Below are positions 17,549 through 26,662 of a stretch of DNA of 64,000 nucleotides, piece by piece (position 1 is the stretch's first letter; each line of letters opens with the position of its first letter). The notes beneath the pieces were generated by a model. The model saw only the letters and a program-made list of their open reading frames with translations. It made no database searches and had not been told where the DNA came from. Source of the stretch: Caldilineaceae bacterium (lineage in GTDB: Bacteria > Chloroflexota > Anaerolineae > Caldilineales > Caldilineaceae); NCBI GenBank assembly GCA_026645575.1, contig JAPKMW010000009.1, forward strand, positions 104,608 through 168,607, written 5' to 3'. The translations under genes were made by a program, and so were the position numbers.

Positions 17549-18388
17549 TTACCTCCCTGGGTAGAGCAACGGGGGTAGAGCAACGGTGTTGCTAACTTGC
17601 CAACCAGCGCCAGGATAAGCGTTGGCCAATAGAGTGAGTTCATAGCCATGACTTTGCAAAAAAGTATCGCACTCCTGTTGTTTGCGTCGAAAGGCTTGTT
17701 CATCGCCATCATCAATCTCGTAGATGATAATCGGCCTGAACGTTTCGATGGTTTGCGCCATTCCGCGGAAAACCGCCATTTCGGCGCCTTCGACATCAAC
17801 CTTGACGACTGCTGGCGGGAGCAATGCCTGCTGCCTCATCAGCTCATCAATGGCGACAAGCTCAACAGTGATGCTACCCTTTAGATCCGCGGGAACATCA
17901 TCCGCTGACAGCGTCGCACCGCCGGCGTAGTGGGAAACAAAGAGTTCGCCGCGGCCTGACGCCTGGGCGACGGCCTGTTCAAAGACGGTCACATGGTGGA
18001 AACCATTGCTTGCCACATTGTTGCGCACAACTTGCGCATTCTCTGGTACAGGCTCAAACGCATAGATGTGTCCGGCTGGCCCCACCAGTTTGGCCCCGAT
18101 CACGGTAAAAAAACCGACGTTGGCTCCGATATCATAAAAAACCTGGCCCGGTTGGAGGTGGCGGGCGAGCGCTTCCTGCACTGGCAATTCATTCGTGCCG
18201 AAGGCGTAATAGGGATTGGACAGCCCGGCATTGAAGCGCAGTCCGGCGCCGATCCCTTTCATGATCCTGACTTGGCGATTTTTCACCCACCAGCGCGCCA
18301 AGCGCTGAAGCGTCTGGCTCTGGCGCAAAGAGCCGATCAACCAGGGGGGCATCCTGCCGATAACATGGCCTATTCCTTGTCCGGTCAT
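17549..18388 (-). CDS. FkbM-family SAM-dependent methyltransferase
   Basis: A 279-residue methyltransferase. SAM-binding motif I is VFYDIGANVGFFTVIGAKLV (about 90-109), with the acidic motif II in YAFEPVPENA (about 118-127) and the family-typical KVDVEGAEM (about 207-215). FkbM proteins O-methylate sugars or polyketides, and in a glycan locus the target is most likely a sugar hydroxyl. The ATG at 18388 overlaps the stop codon of the preceding gene by four bases (ATGA), so the two are translationally coupled. The C-terminus is normal in length for the family. Confidence 0.9.
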   Translation of the reverse strand: MTGQGIGHVIGRMPPWLIGSLRQSQTLQRLARWWVKNRQVRIMKGIGAGLRFNAGLSNPYYAFGTNELPVQEALARHLQPGQVFYDIGANVGFFTVIGAKLVGPAGHIYAFEPVPENAQVVRNNVASNGFHHVTVFEQAVAQASGRGELFVSHYAGGATLSADDVPADLKGSITVELVAIDELMRQQALLPPAVVKVDVEGAEMAVFRGMAQTIETFRPIIIYEIDDGDEQAFRRKQQECDTFLQSHGYELTLLANAYPGAGWQVSNTVALPPLLYPGR

Positions 18389-20469
18389 CTCTTTGTTGAT
18401 CCTTTTGTCTTGGCTAAAAAACTGTGAAACGTACTGCCTGTATCATTGCCCCATTCCCAATTAGCCACAATGCCCACACGATTAATTGTGAGGCGAGACA
18501 TAGCCGGATAGACATCGGTCAGCGCGCGGTATAACACGGGTTCGCCGTTGACAAAGGTGGTGTAGTGCGTGCCGTCGAAAACCATACGCAAGGTGTAGGG
18601 TCTCCCCCAAAAAATGCGTTGCCCTATGTTTGTCCAGACGGCGTCGTAAATATCTTCGAAACCCCGTAGGTAAAAGAAGGACGAAATCGAGGCGCCCGCG
18701 TACCCATCATTGAGCCAGGTATTGACAATGATATAATGATCGTCATCTTGCCAAAAGACCAATCCGGCCCGCCCTTGTTCCCCCTGCTCCCGATCTGAAC
18801 CTGGGGGAGTAACCTCCACCTGGACATCGGCAAAATCGGTCACATCCCAATCAACTGTGTAGAGGAGGCGTCCTGGATTCGGCGCTTGGATACTGGCCCT
18901 GACCTTTGCCGCACCGTTCCCGGTTAGGTCAATTGCGCCGACGCCTACCGTTTTGCGCCAAACCTTTGCGCCGATCGGGGTAATACGCCCCGCCAAATCC
19001 CCAGGAGAGCCGGCAAAATCATCGCAAACCAGGATTTGCTGGCCCTCGGCGACCCAGGGCGCCCCTACCTTGAGTTCGGTCGGGATGGGTACGGCACGCG
19101 GGTGGGCTTCAAAGGATTGCAAGAAGAATGCGCCCTTGGCCTTGCCGCCACAGAGGCCGACGCCTGTCGCACTTTGCAGGCGCCCATCCGTCATCGGTTT
19201 GTTAAAAACAAGTTGACCGTTGAGGTACAGGCTAAAGCGACGACCCTCATCTAAAATCTGGACCGAGTTCGCCATTCCGGCTTGCCAATGCCACTCTTGG
19301 CTGGCGTCGAGCTTGAGCCATTGCCCTGCTTCTTTGATCCACAGATGGCAATCATGAAGCGTGATCAAGAAACGCCACAAATTGTCATGATCTTGGACTC
19401 GCCAAACCAGACCCGCCTCTGCCTCGTCGGTGGTGGACAGATCGATAACGATATGAATAAGCCCAGCAGGAACGCCTGAATCCAGCACGGCTATATTCTC
19501 CTCTGCCAGTGCGCTGACCCCTTGTTCAGTACGCTCAAAATGACCCGCAAGCATTTGCCAGCTATGTCCAGTTTCGGCGCTGCTGCCGGCCAATGACCCC
19601 CGGCCCTTGAGTCTGTCCGCCGCCTGGGCCGTGCCATACCAGGTAGCCAGTTCTTTCACCTGTGCCACCTGCGCCCCATAGACCCGCGTATCCACCCGGA
19701 AGCCAATCTGCCCTAGAACGCTTTGGTATAGGCCAGCGTAGATTTCAGGGTCAGCTTGAAACGGATCAATGGCGAGTGGTCGCATATGCGGATAAGGGGC
19801 CAGGCCATGGGCGTTGGGGACGGAAGCGGCATAATAAGCGGCGCCCTGCTCGCGCAGCATAACGACATAATAGGTCTGAACATTCTGCAAGCCCCTGATG
19901 GCCGGGAGATGCTGCGGACCGACTTGGGCCCACAACTCACCATTTTCCCCACCGGTGGCATGGACAATAAAAGCGTTACCCTCTGCCCGTGGATCGACGG
20001 GGACTGCGCTTGGGAACCAGCCCACCGCCAGATTTTCATTGATCGCCGGCAACCGAAAGTATTTTTGGTTCCAGAGCCAGTAGCGGAGCTTGCGCAGCAT
20101 GGCCCGCTTATCGCCATGCTGCACCCACCGCAGCAGCCGCCGGGCGGGATGATCGGTTTCACTCGCCACCGCCCAGCGTTTTAGCCGCCCGCGAAGCCCC
20201 TCCACAGGGCCGGACTGCGAGGTGTTATGACCATTGACCATAAACACAGCAAACGCAAGCCCATTGGCGCGCGAATAGGGGCCGTAGGCGATGCCAACGC
20301 GCCCCCAGCCCGGTTTAACCAGCGGTTGAATCCGCAACGCCCCATGATCAATGGACATAACGCCCTCAACGTCGATACCTTGACGCGTGACACCGCTGGG
20401 ACTGCAAGTGCCAATAACGCGGCCAACAGGTTGGCTATCTGTGTATGAATCAACAATAGAAGCGTTCAC
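18385..20469 (-). CDS. Large protein with concanavalin A/LamG-like domains, function unknown
   Basis: A protein of about 694 residues with no signal peptide or membrane segment. At least two regions look like concanavalin A/LamG-type beta-sandwiches: around AEENIAVLDSG...GLVWRVQDHDNLWRF...FSLYLNGQLVFN and, at the C-terminus, RAGLVFWQDDDHYIIVNTWLN...YTLRMVFDGTHYTTFVNGE. Such domains usually bind carbohydrate. The N-terminal part (GRVGIAYGPYSRANGLAF) is unknown to me. The frame opens at TTG 20499. I chose GTG 20469, which has GGAAGGTG about eight bases upstream, but both are possible. The stop overlaps the FkbM start. A role in handling or modifying the glycan is inferred from context only. Confidence 0.75.
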   Translation of the reverse strand: MNASIVDSYTDSQPVGRVIGTCSPSGVTRQGIDVEGVMSIDHGALRIQPLVKPGWGRVGIAYGPYSRANGLAFAVFMVNGHNTSQSGPVEGLRGRLKRWAVASETDHPARRLLRWVQHGDKRAMLRKLRYWLWNQKYFRLPAINENLAVGWFPSAVPVDPRAEGNAFIVHATGGENGELWAQVGPQHLPAIRGLQNVQTYYVVMLREQGAAYYAASVPNAHGLAPYPHMRPLAIDPFQADPEIYAGLYQSVLGQIGFRVDTRVYGAQVAQVKELATWYGTAQAADRLKGRGSLAGSSAETGHSWQMLAGHFERTEQGVSALAEENIAVLDSGVPAGLIHIVIDLSTTDEAEAGLVWRVQDHDNLWRFLITLHDCHLWIKEAGQWLKLDASQEWHWQAGMANSVQILDEGRRFSLYLNGQLVFNKPMTDGRLQSATGVGLCGGKAKGAFFLQSFEAHPRAVPIPTELKVGAPWVAEGQQILVCDDFAGSPGDLAGRITPIGAKVWRKTVGVGAIDLTGNGAAKVRASIQAPNPGRLLYTVDWDVTDFADVQVEVTPPGSDREQGEQGRAGLVFWQDDDHYIIVNTWLNDGYAGASISSFFYLRGFEDIYDAVWTNIGQRIFWGRPYTLRMVFDGTHYTTFVNGEPVLYRALTDVYPAMSRLTINRVGIVANWEWGNDTGSTFHSFLAKTKGSTKR

Positions 20470-20519
20470 TGTAGAAGCACCTTCCGCTTGAGAAGCCAAC
20501 CATAATTGCTACACTTTTG

Positions 20520-21359
20520 TCAGGAACGTGGTTCGTTCAGTTGATAACAGCGGAAAACCTCACCTTCTTGAAAGAAACAGTTTAGGAATTCCCCATTTGA
20601 TACTTCATGGAGGGTTATCCAATCCGGGTTTGATAATAGGCGGTTCATTTGTGTTCGATGTTGATCTAACGCTTGGCGTTTTTGTGCTTTGACTGCGTTG
20701 ATTTGAAGGTATGAGCGACAATCGCATAGTAAACGCAGCCCCAACCAGGCGTTAAGGCTATTGTTCAAAATCGTTTTTGTTCCCCGTCCTCGGCCAACGG
20801 GGAGGCTGACCCAGGGCCAATGTTGCCAGGCCCAAACCGGGTATTCATAAACCATCACTGGTCGCTGCCAATGGCGGACCGCTGCTAACACAATCGCATT
20901 GGTCGCCACATGGTCAGGCGTCAGATCCCGGTGATAAGGAATAAAAATCGCTTGCGGTTGTTGCTGGCGCAAGATTTCCACTACTTGGTCCGTTGCGCTC
21001 GCCTGCTGTTCCTGCAATCGGCCATCGTCGTAGGCAAGAAAAATTACATCAGTACTTGCCACGCCAAGCACCTGACAGGCCGCCAGCGCTTCATCGGCGC
21101 GCATAACCCGCAACGCATCTTTGGCAATAAGATGGCTGTGTGAGGTGCTGCCATCGGTCATGAACACAATTTTTACATTGGCGCCTGCCTGTTTTTTCTG
21201 GATGATTGCACCACCACAACCAAGCGTTTCATCATCCTGGTGGGGGGCAAAGACAATCGCCGAAGCTTTCAACTGATTTTCATCCAGTTGTGCACGTTTT
21301 GCGAAGCCAAAACGCCAGTAGAAACGGCATAGAAATTTTCTAATCAGTGGCATGATCAT
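20520..21359 (-). CDS. PIG-L/LmbE-family zinc deacetylase
   Basis: A 279-residue metal-dependent deacetylase of the GlcNAc-PI de-N-acetylase fold. The metal and catalytic motif PHQDDETLGCGG is near residues 37-48. Other conserved parts are MTDGSTSH and the metal-binding His in YHRDLTPDHVATN. Family members remove N-acetyl groups from GlcNAc-containing substrates. Here it may de-N-acetylate a lipid-linked or nucleotide-linked amino sugar of the polysaccharide (inference). Start candidates are ATG 21359, ATG 21353 and TTG 21362; 21359 lies seven bases after the preceding gene's stop. Confidence 0.9.
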   Translation of the reverse strand: MIMPLIRKFLCRFYWRFGFAKRAQLDENQLKASAIVFAPHQDDETLGCGGAIIQKKQAGANVKIVFMTDGSTSHSHLIAKDALRVMRADEALAACQVLGVASTDVIFLAYDDGRLQEQQASATDQVVEILRQQQPQAIFIPYHRDLTPDHVATNAIVLAAVRHWQRPVMVYEYPVWAWQHWPWVSLPVGRGRGTKTILNNSLNAWLGLRLLCDCRSYLQINAVKAQKRQALDQHRTQMNRLLSNPDWITLHEVSNGEFLNCFFQEGEVFRCYQLNEPRS

Positions 21360-21365
21360 CAATGC

Positions 21366-22625
21366 TCAAAGACTTTGATAGTACTGGTCTAAGTTGCGCG
21401 TAACCTGCTCCCAAGTGAAAAGCTGGCGCACCCGTTTTTGTCCGGCCTGTCCCATTGCCTTGCCTAATGCCGGCTTTGATAAGATGGCGATGATCCCTTC
21501 CGCCAATGCTTCTGCGCTGCCTGGCTCCGTCAAAATGCCAGTTTCGCCATCTTCCACAATATCGACCATTCCCCCCACGCGGGCGGCTACCACAGGCGTT
21601 CCAACGGCCATGGCCTCAACCAGGCTCATGCCAAAAGCCTCACTAAGCGATGGATTGATCAAAACATCGGCCCTACGATAATGATCAACTAGATCAGGAT
21701 GGGGTACGAAACCGAGAAAAGCGACTCGATTCGCAATATCCGGGGATAGTCTGGCTTTCAATTGGGTAAAGTAATCATCGCCATGATAGAAGGTAGCCAA
21801 CGCGCGAACAGCGGCTTCGTCACTCAGGTTCACGATAAACTTCATCGGCGCGATGCCAACCGTGCCGGCAATCGCAAGCTGTGCATCAGGATAGGATTTG
21901 CTTACTTGCCGAAAGGCATCCAACAGCACATGGACCCCTTTTTCCGGTGAAATTCGCCCGGAAAATAGGAGACGCTTACCTGTATCTTGCTGACTGGCTT
22001 GGTCGCCGTTATCGCCTGTGAACTGAGCCAGGTCGACACCATTGAACACGGTCTGACAACGATGCGCATGTTCTGGAAAGCGCCGACGAATCTTGTTGGT
22101 AATGTAGTCACTACAACCAACGACTAAATCGGTCTGGTGTAACCGGCTCGCAATCAAAGCTGCATCAAGCTGTGATAACCACTCACACTCCATATGCAAA
22201 ACGAACTTAGCCTTTGGATAAAAGGTGCGTATGAGGGGTACGTACTGGGAAAAGTTCATAATGTGGACAATATCGGGCTGTTTTTCTTTCAAATCGTGCG
22301 CGATTTGTAAGGCATACCACGGATAATAGAGGCGCGAAGCAAAAAATGGTCGTTGCGGGTTTCGGAATGCGCCCAAACGGTCAAGCACTCTAAGCGGTTT
22401 CAGCGATAAATCTTCTGGCTTGATCGAAATTCTGCGATATAATATTCCTTCCGGATCACGCTCTACGGTCGGTCGCGCTTGACTTTTCTTACCGTAGAAG
22501 ATCACTTCGTGACCGGAACGAACCAAACAGCGCGCTAGATGATAAGCGATAATTGAAATTGAGGAATATCCACCAATACCCGGAATAACCTCGTCCCCTG
22601 GTTGCGTAACAATGGCTACTTTCAT
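21366..22625 (-). CDS. Glycosyltransferase family 4
   Basis: A 419-residue GT-B retaining glycosyltransferase. The N-terminal acceptor domain begins MKVAIVTQPGDEV with the Gly-rich loop PGIGGYSS. The C-terminal nucleotide-sugar domain has GRISPEKGVHVLLDAF, the E-x7-E region SEAFGMSLVEAMAVGTPVVA and the usual amphipathic C-terminal helix. The start at 22625 follows AAGGAAGAG; the open frame to 22664 overlaps the preceding gene. Donor and acceptor are unknown. Confidence 0.92.
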   Translation of the reverse strand: MKVAIVTQPGDEVIPGIGGYSSISIIAYHLARCLVRSGHEVIFYGKKSQARPTVERDPEGILYRRISIKPEDLSLKPLRVLDRLGAFRNPQRPFFASRLYYPWYALQIAHDLKEKQPDIVHIMNFSQYVPLIRTFYPKAKFVLHMECEWLSQLDAALIASRLHQTDLVVGCSDYITNKIRRRFPEHAHRCQTVFNGVDLAQFTGDNGDQASQQDTGKRLLFSGRISPEKGVHVLLDAFRQVSKSYPDAQLAIAGTVGIAPMKFIVNLSDEAAVRALATFYHGDDYFTQLKARLSPDIANRVAFLGFVPHPDLVDHYRRADVLINPSLSEAFGMSLVEAMAVGTPVVAARVGGMVDIVEDGETGILTEPGSAEALAEGIIAILSKPALGKAMGQAGQKRVRQLFTWEQVTRNLDQYYQSL

Positions 22626-22653
22626 GTTTAGCTCTTCCTTACTGGCACATCGC

Positions 22654-24258
22654 TCAAGCAACACTTGGGCGATAAGTAACCCGAAATCGTGTTATCCCCA
22701 AAACACCTGCCATCATCGCGCTGCTGAACAAGATAGCGATGCCGACCAAGAGATTTGTTGCGCTAATCTCACTACCTCTCACAACCGCCATACTACTTTC
22801 CTGAAAGAGGGGTGGGAAGAGGATTCCACCTAGAATCAGCGTTGCTTTCAAGCGGGAATTCTGCATTCGAGTCGCAATCGCCCCTAGTAATAGACCTAAG
22901 GGAACGAAGACCAGGCTGTAGTACAGCAATGTGTAAACCCCTATCGTTGCAGAATAGAGGTGAATACGCCAGTTGCCAATCGGTAAGAAATAGCGAAAAA
23001 ACATTACATCGGGCGTTAGTCTGAATTGATAAGCGTGCTGTAATCCATCGACATAGAGTCGCAAGCGCCAGCGATCGTATGATATAACCAGATGACGAGT
23101 ACCCGGTTCTTTGAAAACATCAGCCACGACCAATTCTGGCGCTTGACCATTTTCTCCGCTGAGCTGCGTCCGCAGTCGAATGATGAGATCCGTTCGCTCT
23201 TGGCCCAGGGTAAAATTCCGGTGCAAGGGATCGGCCGAAATTGAGATGATCCGGGCGGGGCCTTCCTGATCTACATCGAGAGTGGTAATGAGCGCGCTCA
23301 TGGTCAACTGCGAAGTCTTACGCAGCTTATCGATCAGTGGCGTAACGGCGGTTGTTGTCGCTAACCATTGTCGCGATGAAAGGGCGGCTGCCTTTTCATT
23401 CGGCAGGGGAACACCGATCCCATGCCACGCTAAATCCGGTAACAGACCAGTTCGATCTTTGTAACTTCCCGCTCCTCTCAACTGATACGAACCCATTAAA
23501 GGCTGCATCACTGCGGCTATGGCATGTTCATCGGCAAATATAAGCATCACTTCTTCTGCTGACAAAGCTCTGTGCGTCATATTTACTTCAGAGATAGATC
23601 CTTGCCAGGGCCGATCACCGGTGCGCTCATTGCCAAGGATGAGCGGAAAGGTTGAATCCCAGTTATCCAGCCCCACCCGACTTTGCAAGTAGACAGAAAC
23701 GATCAAAAATAAAAAGGTGTAGCTAACAAAGAGACCTAGCAACCGCGTTACCGAGAGGTGCGCTTTCCCTTTGGCTACGAAGTCACAAAAAAATGTAATG
23801 ATGCTGCTCCCCCAAAAAAGAAAGCACAGATAACCGCCGGCTGAACCAAGGCTATTCGCCAAAACATCAAAAAGTGACGGATCTCTTGCCGGTACAAATA
23901 CTTGTAGCCCTTCCACCAGCAAGGATAAACTGGCGCCAATGACTACGGCGTTCAACAAAGAGCAGATTTGCCTGCTCCGTTTTTTCTGTGCCAGATAGGT
24001 GACGACAAAACCAATGGGCATGAACAGGACAATGTTTCTGAATAAGTCGAAGAGTCCGTCCGGCTTTACCAGAGAGAATTCGAAGCGCTGAACGACTTCT
24101 TTAAGCAAATTATTCTCTTTGACAACAAAACCGAACGGAAAGAGCGTAGTGTAAAATATCAGCCCCAGCCCACCTATCATGAGTAGACGAATCAATTGAC
24201 CAGCTAGTCGATTATGCCTAATCTTCGTTTGCTCTGCCGTGTGAGCAGATCTCATCAT
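22654..24258 (-). CDS. VanZ-like membrane protein with embedded LamG-like domain
   Basis: About 534 residues from ATG 24258; a TTG at 24294 in the same frame is also possible. The N-terminal part has several membrane helices in the VanZ-like pattern (YTTLFPFGF, DLFRNIVLFMPIGFVV, SLLVEGLQVFVPARDPSLFDVLANSLGS). A soluble extracytoplasmic region of about 240 residues follows. It begins WQGSISEVNMTHRALSAEEV and contains LVISYDRWRLRLYVDGLQHA, typical of a LamG/concanavalin A-like sandwich. Two or three helices close the protein. VanZ-like proteins are associated with cell-envelope polymers and lipoglycopeptide resistance, but their reaction is not established. The combination suggests a membrane protein that binds the exported glycan (inference). 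Confidence 0.85.
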   Translation of the reverse strand: MMRSAHTAEQTKIRHNRLAGQLIRLLMIGGLGLIFYTTLFPFGFVVKENNLLKEVVQRFEFSLVKPDGLFDLFRNIVLFMPIGFVVTYLAQKKRSRQICSLLNAVVIGASLSLLVEGLQVFVPARDPSLFDVLANSLGSAGGYLCFLFWGSSIITFFCDFVAKGKAHLSVTRLLGLFVSYTFLFLIVSVYLQSRVGLDNWDSTFPLILGNERTGDRPWQGSISEVNMTHRALSAEEVMLIFADEHAIAAVMQPLMGSYQLRGAGSYKDRTGLLPDLAWHGIGVPLPNEKAAALSSRQWLATTTAVTPLIDKLRKTSQLTMSALITTLDVDQEGPARIISISADPLHRNFTLGQERTDLIIRLRTQLSGENGQAPELVVADVFKEPGTRHLVISYDRWRLRLYVDGLQHAYQFRLTPDVMFFRYFLPIGNWRIHLYSATIGVYTLLYYSLVFVPLGLLLGAIATRMQNSRLKATLILGGILFPPLFQESSMAVVRGSEISATNLLVGIAILFSSAMMAGVLGITRFRVTYRPSVA

Positions 24259-24326
24259 CTGGGATACTTTCTTATCAAACAGGTAACTACTCAAACAGCA
24301 TGATTAATCGGTGTTAGCTTCCGCTC

Positions 24327-24446
24327 TTAGGGTCCGTAAAAATGTAACTTAACACCTGCTCGCCGCGAGTCTGTGACTCGCAACTGGCCTGGGCGAGTCA
24401 CAGACTCGCGGCGAGCGTTTTAACTTATTAATTTACGAACCCTTAA
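24327..24446. repeat. MITE-like palindromic element, family B copy 1
   Basis: Outer inverted repeats TTAGGGTCCGTAAA (24327-24340) and TTTACGAACCCTTAA (24432-24446) enclose a perfect 24-base inner stem (24358-24381 with 24393-24416). The right end overlaps the stop codon of the GT2 gene at 24443. Copy 2 at 55170-55260 shares both the outer ends and the GCGAGCGTTTTAACTT strip. Confidence 0.75.
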
Positions 24447-25384
24447 TAAGACGGACGAGTCTTGAAATACGTTTCCTGTTCATGTTTCTGCACATTATGC
24501 CAATATGACCGAAAAAATAGACCGCGCCAGAAATCAGGTAAGACGAAATAATAACCGGCCAAGCGCAGCAACGCGAGCAGGCGTCGGCCAGCCATCATGA
24601 AATGATGATCCAAAAGATTCAATGCAGCGGAAAAAAGATAGGTTCGACAGGCGCGGCCGCGTAGAAAAATATTCCCTTGAACCGAATCCATCATCCGTGG
24701 CAGTGCACCCTGGGCATTTAGTGCTTTCTCACGCATCTTACGAAAGTCTAGTTTTGTACCGCTAGTCCAGTTGTGGGTCGTTCCTTTCCCGCCGGCAAGC
24801 CGTATTGTGGCCACAATTTGGTCAATACTTGCAAAGTCGCTTACTAGCGCTAATTGACATTCCAAATCAATGTCGGAGATATTAAAGACTTGTAAATCAA
24901 ACCCACCCACACGGCGGAATGCCGCTCTGTTGATCACAGAGGCGCCCAAGTGCAGACACTCGCCCCCTATTAATAAAGCAAAGATATTTCCCTTGACTTT
25001 TGGCCGAACCGTAGACATAAAGTTACCGTCATCATCGACTAAGTTGTAGGAGCCAGTGACCCAAAAGCTGCCGGAAGTCTCCGCCACCCGCAAAAGCGCC
25101 TTCAAGGCGCCATGCAGCAGATAATCATCATCGTGGAGAAAATTGATATATTTCCCCGTGGCTATTTCCGCACCCATATTCGAAGCGTGATTGACATTTG
25201 AATGCGTATCAATGATTTTAACCTGGGGCGAACGCATCCAGTCCGACTCGGTTAAAAAACCCTTGCTATTGTTAAAAACTAGGATCTCGTGTAACTCAGG
25301 AGCAAGATCTTGTTGAAGTGCGCTGTTTACGGTGCGCGCCAAGGTAGAGCGGTTGACGGTTGGAATAATCGTTGAACATAGCAT
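24443..25384 (-). CDS. Glycosyltransferase family 2
   Basis: A 313-residue GT-A glycosyltransferase. It opens with STIIPTVNR (nucleotide-sugar strand) and has the metal-binding triad in INFLHDDDYLL (about residues 95-105). The acceptor-binding region follows (GGFDLQVFNISDIDLECQLA). AGAGGTAGATC precedes the ATG at 25384. The last ~70 residues are basic and hydrophobic and probably lie against the membrane. Substrates are unknown. Confidence 0.9.
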   Translation of the reverse strand: MLCSTIIPTVNRSTLARTVNSALQQDLAPELHEILVFNNSKGFLTESDWMRSPQVKIIDTHSNVNHASNMGAEIATGKYINFLHDDDYLLHGALKALLRVAETSGSFWVTGSYNLVDDDGNFMSTVRPKVKGNIFALLIGGECLHLGASVINRAAFRRVGGFDLQVFNISDIDLECQLALVSDFASIDQIVATIRLAGGKGTTHNWTSGTKLDFRKMREKALNAQGALPRMMDSVQGNIFLRGRACRTYLFSAALNLLDHHFMMAGRRLLALLRLAGYYFVLPDFWRGLFFRSYWHNVQKHEQETYFKTRPSY

Positions 25385-25399
25385 GATCTACCTCTTTTC

Positions 25400-25456
25400 G
25401 TAACGACTCAGCCCGCTCCTAGCCGGTCACGGACCGGCTAGGAGCTGAGTAGTTAC
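25400..25456. repeat. Intergenic palindrome, family A
   Basis: A 57-base nearly continuous palindrome. Its outer ends are GTAACGACTCAGC and GCTGAGTAGTTAC, and its core GCTCCTAGCCGGT mirrors ACCGGCTAGGAGC around CACGG. It fills the junction between a GT2 gene and a GT4 gene. Confidence 0.8.
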
Positions 25457-25463
25457 CTCTTTT

Positions 25464-26654
25464 CTACGGTATGCTCTTTTTTACGATCGGGTTCTCTGCT
25501 ACAATTTCCCGGTAGGTGTCAATGGTGATCTGCGCACATTTTTGCCAACTTAATTGCTTTGTGCGTTGCAGACTGCCATAGATCAAAGTGGCGCGCAGGT
25601 TTTGATCCATAATAACTCTGTGCAAGGCAGCAGCCCACTGGGCCGGTTCTTTCCCATCAATCAGCAAGGCCCCATTTTGCACAATCTCTGGGATCGATGA
25701 TTGATTCATGGCCACTGTCGGCACACCGCACGCCATGGCTTCTAGTGGTGGCAACCCAAAGCTTTCCCGTTCCGATGGAAAAACAAAGGCTTCCGCAATG
25801 TTGTAGAGCTTGGCTAATTCTTGCGCCGGCAGCGCACCCAAAACAATCGCCCGTTCGGCAAGCCTGCGTTCGTTGATCATTACTTGGAACAGCGCTCTTT
25901 GATTTGCTTCAGCAGCGACAATCACCAGCCCTAACTCTGGATGCGTAGTGGCAATCTGGGCAAAGGTTTGGATCAACAGGGGAATATTTTTCCGCGGTTC
26001 ATAACCAATCCCTAGCACAAACCGACAAGGCAAGCCATAGCGTAGAGACAATGTGTTACGCCATGCCATCTTTTCTTCCTGGCCGGCAGGTTTAAATAAC
26101 AGGTTAGGCGCCAAATGGGTGACGACAATCCGTTCTGGCTCAATCTGCAGATGGCGCGCAATTTGGGCTTTTTCATGATTTGAAACCGTCATAATGCGCT
26201 TCGCACCATGCGCCGTCTGCAAGATGGCCCATCTGGAATAAGCTGTGATTGCCCAGCGTTTGTAATCGCCCCCATGCTTGGACAACGGAAAAGGATTCTT
26301 TTGTGTCACTTGAATGGTGTCATGTAAGGTCACAACATATGGCAGCGGCAGATGGACGGTGGCTGTATTGCAGAGAAAATGAATAAGATCGACTTTATCG
26401 GCAACGGCTTGCCGACGCAAGGTAATCTGCTCGCGAAGGGGCATACCCACTCCGGGCAGGATGCCATTCACGACTCGCCAGGAAAAATTCCTCCCTTGCG
26501 GCAGTTTTTCATCAGTGGGAGTGCGATCCAGGTAAAGTATATACTGATTTTCCTCATCTACCTGGCTGAGTGCATCGATCAAGCTCCTCGTATAGGTCTT
26601 AAAGCCACCCAGTTGTGGATGGGTCAAGAAGCGGGCATCTATACCAATTCTCAC
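25464..26654 (-). CDS. Glycosyltransferase family 4
   Basis: A 396-residue GT-B glycosyltransferase. The start is GTG 26654 (V-RIGIDARFLTH), with AGGTGA six bases upstream; the frame opens at GTG 26681 but that lies inside the preceding gene. The N-terminal loop is HPQLGGFKTYTRSLI. The C-terminal domain shows VLGIGYEPRKNIPLLI and the E-x7-E segment SERESFGLPPLEAMACGVP. This resembles mannosyl- and rhamnosyltransferases of O-antigen loci, but donor specificity cannot be assigned. Confidence 0.9.
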   Translation of the reverse strand: MRIGIDARFLTHPQLGGFKTYTRSLIDALSQVDEENQYILYLDRTPTDEKLPQGRNFSWRVVNGILPGVGMPLREQITLRRQAVADKVDLIHFLCNTATVHLPLPYVVTLHDTIQVTQKNPFPLSKHGGDYKRWAITAYSRWAILQTAHGAKRIMTVSNHEKAQIARHLQIEPERIVVTHLAPNLLFKPAGQEEKMAWRNTLSLRYGLPCRFVLGIGYEPRKNIPLLIQTFAQIATTHPELGLVIVAAEANQRALFQVMINERRLAERAIVLGALPAQELAKLYNIAEAFVFPSERESFGLPPLEAMACGVPTVAMNQSSIPEIVQNGALLIDGKEPAQWAAALHRVIMDQNLRATLIYGSLQRTKQLSWQKCAQITIDTYREIVAENPIVKKSIP

Positions 26655-26662
26655 GATGTCAC

